From: Poa pratensis
Taxonomy: Eukaryota > Streptophyta > Magnoliopsida > Poales > Poaceae
Assembly: GCA_947311845.1 (NCBI GenBank)
Contig: CAMZMU010000069.1
Coordinates: 14,464,891 to 14,528,890 of the forward strand
DNA length: 64,000 nt
Direction: 5' to 3'
The first letter of the stretch is position 1, and every line of letters starts with the position of its first letter. A program made the position numbers and the translations under genes. Below, one piece after another: positions 55,183 through 64,000 of this stretch. The notes beneath the pieces are model-generated. The model was not told where the DNA came from. It was given only the letters and a program-made list of their open reading frames with translations, and did not search any database.

Positions 55183-57160
55183 CACTAGTACAGAACGACA
55201 CATCGGAAACGGGCCAAAATTCTCATCGAAAACGGAGAAAGGGTCCGTGTCCCTGCCCCAGTCACTGATGTGAAGCCTTTCAATGGCAACGGAGGGATCG
55301 TTTGCAATAAGTTTGGCAACGGGCATAATATATAATCGTTACCTATAGTCTTTACATTAGATACGCAGATTAGTTTTCGACCGTTTGTAATGAGGGCTAA
55401 AGGAAACAAAAAAAGCCGGTGACGCCTGCTGCGCCGTCGACGGAGCCCTGGCTCCTGCTTGACGGCCGCCAGTTCTTCTTCTTCTTCTTCGCCCAACTTC
55501 ATTGCGTGGTCTTCTTCTACCTATTTAGTACTGCACAAAAGTCTTGCTCCTGTAGGCGCCGACTTCAGTGGACCGTGTGGACGGAGCCCCGCTCCTACGT
55601 CTTCACGGTCGCCGCATAGTCTCCGGGTTTCCTCCTCACCCTAAAGGAGATGAAAAAAAATCAAAAGGTAAGCTTCTTCATCTCTATACACAAGACAGAT
55701 AAATTCATAGCCTAAACTAGCGCCACCCCCGGATGCCGAGTAGGATGCACAAGATCGGCATTACAGAAACAAGGCTAAAAATCTATGTGTAAACAATGCC
55801 TACTAAAAACAGAGCAATTCTATGTCTACACAATTAGCTACTTACAACTAGAAAACAGCTAAAATTTATATCTAAACAATGCCTACTAAAAACAGAGCAA
55901 ATCAATGGCTAAACAATTAGCTACTTACAACTAAAAAACAGCTAAAATCTATATCTAAACAATTAACTACTTACAACAATGCCTACTAAGAACATAGCTA
56001 CTTACTAAGAAAATCGATGGCTAAACAATTAGATACTTACAACAATACCTACTAAGAACAGAGCTAATCATCTGAAACGAGCAAAAATATGTGCAAAAAT
56101 AAAAAAAAAAACCTATTCTAATGAACTGGGGTCTTACATTTGGCGAGGCGGGCTCGCTTAGCGTCGCCGCCGGCGACGGAGCTAGCGCCGGCCTCTCCTG
56201 GCGGCGCCTCCACCTCGAGCCCCTTGCCCTCGACGTGGACCAAAGAGAGGGCTACGGCGGCCCGGAGGTCAGACTAGAAGACCGCCTCCTCGGCGCGTTC
56301 GACCTGGGACGAGGCCTCGGAGAGGAGGACCGCCACCTCCAAATTGGCCTCCTCCTGACGACGCTGGGCGTCCTGGCGCTCGATATCGGCGCGGGAAAGT
56401 TGGCAACCGATCTCCAGATCAAGATCCTCCTCCTCTTCCTCGTCATCGGAGGACGAGGACGATGAGGAAGAAGGATGGTTCCGAAAGCGAGGAAGGGGGC
56501 CGGGGTAGCCCGCCTGGCGGATCTGGCGGTAGCTAAAATGGCGGCCAAGTGAGCAGGTGCGGCCGGAAGGGTGCGGAGCACTGGAGCCTTCGGCGTGCTC
56601 TTCCTGCAGCGCAAGCGGACGAGCGCCAGAGCAAATGGAGCGGCACCGGCCCGCGGGCGCCGTAGCGACGGCGGCCTGTTCCGCAAGCTCGTCTCGCAAC
56701 ACCAGGTGACGCTGCTACTGCGTGAAGGCCCGGACGGTGGGGCGGCCACGGCCATGGCCACGGCCGTGGCCGTGGCCGCGATGGCCGGATCTACCAGCGC
56801 CGGCGGTGGAAGCCATGCGTCACAGTGGAGAGAGAGGAGACTAAGGGGCGGCTAGCGTTGGAAGTGAGACAGTGAGAGTGAGAGTGAATGGTGTAAGTCC
56901 TTATAGGCCGCGTTAGCGGGCTGTCGGGCTGCTTCTAATGGCAACGAAGACTACGCGAATGTCCGTGTGCGATGAGCACATATCGGTAATGGAGGTAAAA
57001 TAATCTCCGTTGCCAAAATGTATTCTCTATTTACCCGTTGCCTTTGTTGTGGGCCTGTCTTACGGCCCAGTGCGGGCACGCGGGGGATGTCGCGATTTTC
57101 CGTCGCCTAACTCGTGCCGTTGCCATAGAGGGGTATCCGATGTGTCGTTCTGTACTAGTG
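55183..57160 (-). mobile_element. Non-autonomous CACTA element with TSD CCC
   Basis: CACTAGTACAGAACGACACA at the left and its inverse at the right, with identity continuing a few bases. Flanks are CCC at 55180-55182 and 57161-57163, the 3-bp duplication expected of CACTA elements. 1978 bp. No transposase; one cargo-like ORF on the minus strand. 55780-56060 holds several diverged copies of an AACAATTAGCTACTTACAAC-type word. Confidence 0.92.
56274..56816 (-). CDS. ORF of the CACTA element, unknown
   Basis: ATG at about 56816 starts MASTAGAGRSGHRGHGHGRG, a Gly/Arg/His repeat, then RPTVRAFTQ, an in-frame TAG, and RHLVLRDELAEQAAVATAPA. Further on are a Ser/Asp/Glu tract (SSSSSSSSDDEEEEEDLDLE) and a helical EEANLEVAVLLSEASSQVE segment; the frame stays open to 56274. 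No DDE transposase. Probably a TE-borne protein of unknown role, interrupted by the stop. Confidence 0.5.
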
Positions 57161-57943
57161 CCCGTTTGGCCTCGCCGCAACGATGCACGTCGATTAGGTC
57201 ATGAACGACCTAGGCGAGTCTGCTCCGGCGCGCACAACCTAGCCGAGGATGGCATCGCCGCGCTCGCCCTTACATGGTCATCTGACCTTGCCGCCTCTGC
57301 CTCGTAAGGGAGGTGGCGGGGATGGATGCACCAGGATGGAGGGAGGTGGGGTTGGGGAAGAAAGGATGAGACGGAATAAAGAAGCCTAAGGGCCTGTTTG
57401 GTTGCTCGCATGGTTTTTGGAGACTTTGCATCCGTGGCTCCACTGGGACTGGCCCTGGAGAAACGCGAGCTGGGCCATGTTGTGCATGTAGTTTGGTTGC
57501 CAACAATGTGCTAGCCAGACCCGTTCGGCTGGATGCAAATTTTTGAGTACACGATGTTTGGTTGATGTTTGTGTTCAGCAGAGCAAATGTCAAGGTGTTT
57601 GGTTATGTGCAAATGACTTGATGTGGTTACCATGTTCTGTGAGTGGTGAACATACCAAAGTTACCTGCAATGTTCATAGGCTTGAACTAAATATGCCCTA
57701 CTAGTTAGCAAAATAGATGGTGCATCACAAATTCAGCACAACAACTGCTGGTGATGCACCACAAGTTCATCATCTGGGGAGGGGTTACTATACCGCCTCA
57801 CACCACAAGTTCATCATTTGAGGGGTTAAGTATACCACCTCGCAAAATATATAAATCTGGCATCAGTTTTAGGAGGTTCTACATACATACTAGGGGACAT
57901 CATAGAGGGCATGACTTCAAGCACATTAGCAGCAACATCATCA

Positions 57944-59007
57944 TCACTCCATCGCCTGGAAGAGCGCGCGATAGTAGGAGTAGAACCACGTCTTCCTCTC
58001 TATCTCATTTGAGGCAAGATAGGCGAGACGCTCCTCTTCATGATCCATGAGGTACCTAAGAGCAAGGTGGAGCGTGTTGACCGCAAGAGGATTCTGCACA
58101 CACGTTCGGCCGAAGATGATCTTCATCTGGTCATAGTTCTCAATTGGCGTGTTGATGAAGCACACGTCCTTCGGGTTGACCTGAAATGATGGAACTGTTA
58201 GTCCAACACAAAGCAAGTAGAGAGTAGGACAAATTGAAGAAGTGAGGAAGCTTACAGCAACATGCCTCAGGAATGCCGCATCATCCATGTACAAACTGTT
58301 GGAATCCTCACGCCATTCCACTCATTCAGTTTGTGCCAAAGTGCGGACATATGTCCACCTATATCTCCACTTTCTGAGATGATTGTACAACTAGGTGTTG
58401 CTCACCATGGCGCCGCAGAAAAGCAGAACATCTTTGCAAACCTTGTCCAAGTTCTTGTCTTTCATGATGCAGGCAGCCCATCCTTGACGAGCTCGGCCAT
58501 CCTAGTGAGCACGAAGGTGGACAAAGCACTTGACCACTGCATTGGTGCCGCGTTCCTCGCCCTTTGCACAGCGATGAACTCAGTCGGCTTCCCCATTTGC
58601 TGTGTGGCGGACATGGAAGGTGCCGAAACGTACCGAATCGGCTTCGCTGGCAAAGGCAGCACAGAGGTAGATGATAGATTGGGGTCCTACAAGATCGAAG
58701 AAGTACCGCATCAAGAGGTAAGCATGGACAACAAGATTCAAGAACTACCGCATCAACAGCTAAGCATGGACAACAAGATTCAAGAACTACCGCATCAACA
58801 ACTAAGCATGGACAACAAGATTCAAGAACTACCGCATCAACAGCTAAGCATGGAGTAGAAGAACAATCACATACTACCCAGATGTACTAGATACTACCGC
58901 ATACTACTCAGATGTAAACAGACAATACCAGATCTAGAGTAACAACGGAGAAGCATACTTACAATACCCGGGTAAGCAACGGAGGAGGAGGAGCTGGAGG
59001 AGGACAT
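57944..59007 (-). pseudogene. Myb/SANT-like domain gene of a Harbinger element
   Basis: Exon 1 near 59007-58969 (MSSSSSSSSVAYPG, then GTATTG). A later segment 58660-58258 reads RNAAPMQWSSALSTFVLTRM, AELVKDGLPAS, then after a frameshift DKNLDKVCKDVLLFCGAMVS and QLYNHLRKWRYRWTYVRTLA. This is the helix pattern of the plant Myb/SANT-like domain (Trp-rich, NHLRKWR). An in-frame TGA follows before EWREDSNSLYMDDAAFLRHV. The last exon (about 58180-57944) begins after a CATTTCAG acceptor with VNPKDVCFINTPIENYDQMK and ends RALFQAME. Proteins of this class are thought to bind the transposon ends together with the transposase. Stops and the frameshift make this copy dead. Confidence 0.75.
58686..58856 (+). 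repeat. 42-bp minisatellite, about four units
   Basis: Units contain ACTACCGCATCAACAGCTAA and GCATGGACAACAAGATTCAA. Three units are almost identical, with a diverged first one (GAAGTACCGCATCAAGAGG). A plus-strand frame reads the 14-residue period IQELPHQQLSMDNK, but it is antisense to the Myb/SANT gene and lies in its probable intron. Confidence 0.95.
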
Positions 59008-59605
59008 CTCGGAGTCGAGGACGAAGACCATTTGCCGCCGATGACCAGATCTGACCGCCGAAGGAGTAGCCGCCGTTGCTAAGGTGAGAGCTCGGAGGGG
59101 GAAAATGGTGGTGGGAGTTCCAGCGGGGAGGCGGAGGGGGTGAAATAGGCGAGCGAAAATGAAGGGCGGTGACCGAAATTTGTCCCGCCGCTTTTTCGCC
59201 TGCGCGCGCGAGCTCGCGCCATCTCCGAGGTTTGACGAACTCAGCGCCGCGTTCCCCTCCCTGCACGAGCTATAGGGCGCCGGAGGGTGGCTCAGCGGAA
59301 ACGGCCGAATCGGCCGTTCCTAGCGGGCCTGGCCCGAGGCTGCTTTAATGTTCGTGCGGTGTAGGAACGCGAGCCGGGCCAGGAAACCAAATGGCCGAAT
59401 TTTGCATCGCCAGGGCCTGGTTGGGGACTCGGTGGGCTACCAAACACGTCCTAACACACCGATATGTCGGTCCTATGTGCAGATGGAATTTGGTATCCAA
59501 AACAAGCTATTTAAAAGGAATCTGCTTGTCCATATCTTTTTTTTATCCTAAAACCATTTTGTTTACCAAAATTATGGTTGAGCTAATGGAGGTGGTCTAA
59601 GAATG

Positions 59606-59938
59606 TATGTTTTTTTTGTCAAAAATACCCTCTGGGCAAAACTAATGACGTATCTGGCCCCTCCATGAAACTATTTCCAAATATGACCACTCGTTTCGGC
59701 GCCAATGAGAATGGAGCCGACGTTGTGCAGCTCGGCGCCAACATATTTTGAAACCTAGGCGAGTCAGAGGGTTCATCGCCATGGAGTTTGGCGCCGACCT
59801 ATGCTTTCGGTGGTTTTCGTTGGCACCGAACTGCACAAGGTCGGCTCCACCTTCGTTGACGCCGAACCGAGTACTTTCGCGGAAGGACCAGATACGTCAT
59901 TAGTTTGGTCCAAGGCCATTATTGACAAAAAAAATACT
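59606..59938. repeat. Foldback element with ~135-bp arms
   Basis: Left arm words TTTTTTTGTCAAAAATA, ACTAATGACGTATCTGG and GGAGCCGACGTTGTGCAGCT recur in inverted order in the right arm (27 of 30 identical in the GGAGCCGAC block). The loop is about 75 bp. It ends about 325 bp before the VAMP714-like start codon. No coding. Confidence 0.9.
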
Positions 59939-60263
59939 CTAAAAAACAACACGATCATACTAGACTAGTAGCTGTCCACAGTCCACTCGATTCCTTCCAT
60001 GTCTCATCTACTCCATAGTCGGCACGAGACCGACACCGTTTCTCTCAAATAAAACGAACTCCTTGCCAGGCACGTTCAACCACAACAGCTCATCTCAGCT
60101 CATACCGGCCAACGTGGGCCCCGCCGCCAATTAAACAAACGGCCCACCCAACCAGAGCTGTCCACCCCTCTGCCAGATCATTCTCCTCCTGCCTCCCTCC
60201 CCTTTCTTCTCCCCTGCCCCCGAGGACGGAAGGTAGGCGCCCGGAGTCCACACGGCATAGGCG

Positions 60264-62965
60264 ATGTCGATCCTCTACGCGGTGGTGGCGCGGGGCTCCA
60301 CGGTGCTGGCGGAGCACGGCGCGGCGTCCACCAACGCCGGCGCCGTCGCGCGCCAGGTGCTCGACCGCCTCCCCGACGGCGGCGCAGACAGCCACGTCTC
60401 CTACACCCAGGACCGATACGTCTTCCACGCCAAGCGCACCGACGGAATCACCGCGCTCTGCATGGCAGACGACGCAGCCGGACGTAAGCACCCCTCCTAT
60501 TCTGGTTCGTCGCGGCGGAGGACTCTGCTGCCTGCCGCGAGCGACTCTGTTTTCTTTTTCAAATTGATGCGGTCAGAAAGGGGGTGCGGATTTTGAACTT
60601 CGCTGGGCTGGGGTCTCGTAGGCGGGAGGAGGATATTGGAGATCCGGAGGCCGGAGGAGCTAGTGTTGGGGGGCGTTTGTCAGTATGTGCGTCTCCGATG
60701 TCTGTCTCTTGTGCTGCTGCTCGCACTCCTGCAGGGGGGGATTTGTCCGAATCATTCAGGGCTCGCCAGTTGTTGTTCCAGGATAGACTGGAGTTGGCTA
60801 GTCGAGCCTCCGGACAGGCCGCCCGAATTTTGCAGCTGTTGACCTTGAGATCATTTGGTGATGTAGTATATGGTTTTGGTAGTTCTCAGGTCAAACTTAA
60901 TCTCGGTCACCTCAAACTGGACATTATTATCGAGCCTAAGCATTCCTGTCCGGAGAAGTGCACAATTTCAGCAAAACTCAACGGCAATTTCTAGCCTATT
61001 CGTTATATATGGAGTGACATGGGGATTGATGATGGTTTGGTATTATATCCAAAGGAAACTTTGGAATAGATGGATCCTAGTGTTAAAGCTATTTCGTCTG
61101 CGGTTTGTAGTCTAGCACCTGCTAAAAGCAATCTGTGAAATCCCCAAGAGCAAATTGACTCTACTGTGTGTACCTGAGAGTTGCCCTTTAAGTAGTATAG
61201 TGCGTCTTCTGTTCTCTGCAAACCAAATCTTCTTCATTAAGCATCAACTGACATTAAAATGTTGACATGTGTGTACCTGAGAGATATCTGTGATATCCCC
61301 AAGACCAAATGGAGTCTACTAACATGTGTATCTGAAAGTTGCACCTTAAGTCTTATAATGTGTCTTCTGTTTTCCACTAGCCAAATCTTTCACATTAAGC
61401 ATCAAACTGATGCCTGATAGTTGATAGCTATTGGGTTTTGTCTCTGCATCTTACTATGTCTATCCTCTGATGTGAATCACCTACCGATGTCCTTATGAGA
61501 TTCTTTCTGTTGTAGGACGTATCCCATTTGCGTTCCTTGAGGATATTCATGGAAGGTTTGTGAAGACGTATGGCCGTGCTGCATTGACAGCTCTTGCCTA
61601 CGCGATGAACGATGAGTTCTCAAGGGTCCTCAGTCAACAAATGGATTACTATTCAAATGACCCTAGTTCTGACAGAATAAATCGCATGAGAACTGAAATA
61701 AGTCAGGTACAGCCTTTCAGTCGTTGTATTTTTTCTGAACAATATTTTGCGTGAAGCAGTTGAACTGGCATATTTGCTATACTGCTTGTTGTTTACAAAT
61801 ACTGTGGTTTAAAAAAAAAAATTACAACCATAGAAACATTGTCACGGACCTTGCATTACTAACGTGGCAGAGGCATGGTACGAAACAATCTGGAATTTTC
61901 GAAATGGTATTTACTCTTCATTATGCTGCTGCAGGTTAGGAGTGTTATGATTGATAACATTGATAAAGTCCTTGAAAGGGGTGATCGTTTGGACCTACTG
62001 GTTGACAAGACTTCAACTATGCAAGGAAATACAGTTCGGTTTAAGCGACAAGCTCGTCGCCACCGAAGCACGGTTTGGTGGAGAAATGTCAAACTCGCGT
62101 ATGTATTCATCTTACTAAAACCAGTTACAACATTTTATTTTGCATCTTCACATTCTCTTTTTATGCTTGCTTCCTGGAGCAGTACTGTTTTGTTCATCAA
62201 CTTCTCTGCACTTGTATTGTCACATCCACCATTAACTTGGCTTAATTGCACTCCTCACAATCTTTACTAAGTGAAAGCTCTAAGTTTTTGTCAAATGCTC
62301 TAGGTACTGCTTTCCAAAATGACTTTATTGTGCAGAAATTAACACAGTTCTGTGCATATTGCTGTTTGTTGAGCATAGCAAAGACTGACCTGTATGCAGT
62401 GTATGTGCATACATTTTGGAAAGTGAGCAACATAGATCTCAATAAATATCTCCTGATGTATTCAAATATTGGAAAGTGCTGTATGTTAATAAATAGTACT
62501 CCCTCTGGTCCGCAAAAAGATTCGCTACTATGCCTACGAAACTGTGCTACGTACGGGTAAATCCCCCGACTCTTAAAACGGACCGGAGGGAGTAGCTAAT
62601 TCCGTTGTCTGAAATGTTTTCTTGACTGTATGTTCTGAATCAACTGTTCATCTTATATGTAGCCATGCGCTGCAGGTTTAATGTTTTCATTCTCTTAATT
62701 TGTCTTCCTGCGCCAAGCAGCTTCGTTCCTTAGCTTGCACTACCTAACAGCGATTTGTATTAATATGCCAAGGGCGGCCACCTAAACCATCAGATGTTTT
62801 GTTTACTTGACAGCTTTTTCAACCTTTCGTCAGAATAAACATCTCACGGCATTTCTTTCTTCCTTTTTCTGCAGGGCTGCGTTGATACTCATCCTCCTGG
62901 TAGTAATATACATCGCGCTCTTCTTCGTGTGCCATGGCTTCACATTGCCGACTTGCATTCGGTAA
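60264..62965 (+). CDS. VAMP714: R-SNARE longin protein, VAMP714-like
   Basis: Exons 60264-60483, 61516-61706, 61935-62098 and 62875-62965, all with GT...AG introns, give 666 bp and 221 residues, the length I expect for plant VAMP714. The longin domain opens MSILYAVVARGSTVLAEHGA and runs to about residue 120 (YTQDRYVFHAKRTDGITALC; GRRIPFAFLEDIHGRFVKTY). The R-SNARE motif spans about 125-185, with the zero-layer Arg in VLERGDRLDLLVDKT near residue 152. The C-terminal anchor (ALILILLVVIYIALFFV) is followed by a short HGFTLPTCIR tail. It should act as a v-SNARE in membrane fusion, at Golgi/vacuolar compartments by analogy with Arabidopsis VAMP71 proteins. Start chosen as the first ATG in a CGATGTCG context with the canonical family N-terminus. 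No lesions; likely functional. Confidence 0.95.
61131..61414 (+). repeat. Diverged tandem duplication in VAMP714-like intron 1
   Basis: About 124 bp at 61131-61254 and 61286-61414 share ATCTGTGA.ATCCCCAAGA, GTGTCTTCTGTT/GCGTCTTCTGTT and CATTAAGCATCAA. The period is about 155 bp. Divergence shows it is old. Confidence 0.85.
62499..62592. mobile_element. Stowaway MITE in intron 3 of the VAMP714-like gene
   Basis: CTCCCTCTGGTCCGC and the inverse CGGACCGGAGGGAG, TA on each side (62497-62498, 62593-62594). 94 bp, complete, well away from both splice sites. Confidence 0.92.
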
Positions 62966-63975
62966 TTACTGTATCGTGGTGTACACGGCTTGTCTGCCTG
63001 CCCAGGAGAGCGACTGGTGCGACAACACACATTGCAGCCAGTTACAAATGCAAAGAGTTTATGATTTTTTGTGTGTAGAGAAGGACGCCTGCTATTTATT
63101 CTGTAATATTGTGACACTTGGTTTGTGATGAAGAGTGAAGGCTATTGAAAATATGATGGGAGCGCTTTGCTCCATGAACACCGGAGCACGACCGGTTCAA
63201 TCGCTTCGTGTGGCTGTACATGATTTCAGTACTTGTGTGCTCAGAAGAGTACAAAATAATTAGTACTATATCATCTTTTGAATCTGTTCCAATTTTTTAA
63301 GGGACGAAGTTGATATATTTCAGGCTTGATGAAACTTTGCAGTTTCGTGCACTTTGCGCGTCAATGTGCCATCCGATCATCGCGAAGGCGCCTGGACTGG
63401 ATCATGGTCTCGACTCCAATGGAGGCGCCAATCCAGGCGCTTGACGCGGATCCCCGCGAGAGCAGATGAGATGAGCTCTTCCCACCGTACGTCGTGAGGC
63501 AAGACTCGCCGCTGTCGTCCGACCCCTGCCGTCCGAAGCGCCGCCCGCTGACACCGGGGGCTCGCCAGTCGCCACTGCTGCGCCAGGAATACAATAAATT
63601 GCCGGGAACCAGATCAGATCGCGGATCATGACCCTCCGCGTCCATTGGTAAACATCAGGCAACAAAAGCAATGTACTTCGGAGCAGTAGACAAGTAAAAC
63701 AGGTACAGGTAGAATTCTCCGTTCAGCAAGTTACTTTGATTCATGGTTTCATTTCAGGCAAGAGGTACTTGGAAAACCCACGGATTGTCTGAAGGAGTAA
63801 AAACGACGTCCAGCCAGCCAGCCAGCCAGAGGCTACATACATACAGCAGTTGAGATAAAATTTTGCCACTTTGCAGGAATTTAATTTAATGGGGTACCAG
63901 GGAACAACACGAGTGAGTCTGCTGCTCTGCTGGGTAACCTCCACCTCCTCCCAAGCACGCCGCAGCAGCAAGGTC
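62966..63975. other. 3' flank of the VAMP714-like gene; no further gene recognised
   Basis: The 3' UTR presumably extends to about 63300 (AATAAT-type words near 63255), but no strong poly(A) signal is certain. A GC-rich block at 63361-63660 is open on the minus strand (LVPGNLLYSWRSSGDWRAPG) without known motifs; it could be a terminal exon or chance. 63806-63832 is a CCAG-repeat stretch. Confidence 0.4.
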
Positions 63976-64000
63976 AGTGCGGCTCCATCTCTTCGCCGGT
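63976..64000 (-). CDS. Possible C-terminal end of a minus-strand gene
   Basis: The last 25 bases read on the minus strand as TGEEMEPH and a TGA stop. This could be the end of a gene that continues beyond the window. Far too short to identify. Confidence 0.15.

Larger units (their letters stand above)
57390..59451 (-). mobile_element. PIF/Harbinger element with Myb/SANT-like gene
   Basis: Starts GGGCCTGTTTGGTTGC, ends with the imperfect inverse (GGACGTGTTTGGTAGCCC read from the right), flanked by TAA at 57387-57389 and 59452-59454. 2062 bp. It carries a decayed minus-strand gene of the Myb/SANT-like type that accompanies PIF transposases. No transposase itself. Confidence 0.85.

Noticed and set aside
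58686..58856. CRISPR-like repeats
   Set aside because: Contiguous tandem units without unique spacers in a plant nuclear sequence.
58262..58858. 198-codon plus-strand ORF with 14-residue repeats
   Set aside because: It is antisense to the Myb/SANT-like gene, whose domain pattern is recognisable; the repeats are a minisatellite.

Overview
This is nuclear DNA from a large-genome grass, most likely a Triticeae species (wheat, Aegilops or barley type). The reasons are: a GC-rich monocot-style first exon in the one clear host gene; an element with the head, body and tail of the Triticeae Au SINE; Stowaway, PIF/Harbinger, CACTA, hAT, Mutator-like and Helitron elements of grass type; and several plant LINEs. 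There are no bacterial operons, rRNA or tRNA genes, or CRISPR arrays.

Layout. 1-2160 is non-coding repeat DNA ending in a GGCCCA-rich array. 2165-20666 holds four plus-strand copies (A, B, D, C) of one gene family: exon 1 has the plant 'putative gypsy-type transposon' domain (Pfam Transposase_28), exon 2 a basic nuclear-type segment, exon 3 a short coiled coil. They are broken up by a 5.5-kb LINE, a 2.3-kb Mutator-like element with 9-bp target duplications, and a 4.1-kb TG...CA element. 20850-25440 holds an Au SINE split by an hAT element, a 231-bp tandem duplication and a second LINE with a Harbinger MITE inside it. 27504-33096 holds three PIF/Harbinger elements, two of them nested, with cargo ORFs but no visible transposase. 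33228-36270 is a Helitron. Two more family copies lie on the minus strand (F, 37623-39339; H, 52624-54249). Between them, 42000-52177 is a patchwork of exon-like pieces, LINE fragments and three Helitron 3' ends, one with its 5' end. 55183-57160 is a non-autonomous CACTA element and 57390-59451 a Harbinger element with a decayed Myb/SANT-like gene.

The only intact host gene I recognise is at 60264-62965: a four-exon, 221-residue longin-type R-SNARE matching VAMP714. It has a strong foldback element about 0.3 kb upstream and a 94-bp Stowaway MITE in intron 3.

None of the genes forms a pathway. The most unusual content is the six-locus Transposase_28 family, which records several kinds of damage: precise loss of one intron, an exon/intron-spanning internal duplication, independent frameshifts and insertions. 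Also notable are two Harbinger elements with near-identical ends and promoter regions around unrelated ORFs, and a Helitron-end region containing phase-compatible exons. I found no convincing new defence or metabolic system. All calls come from reading the sequence without database searches.
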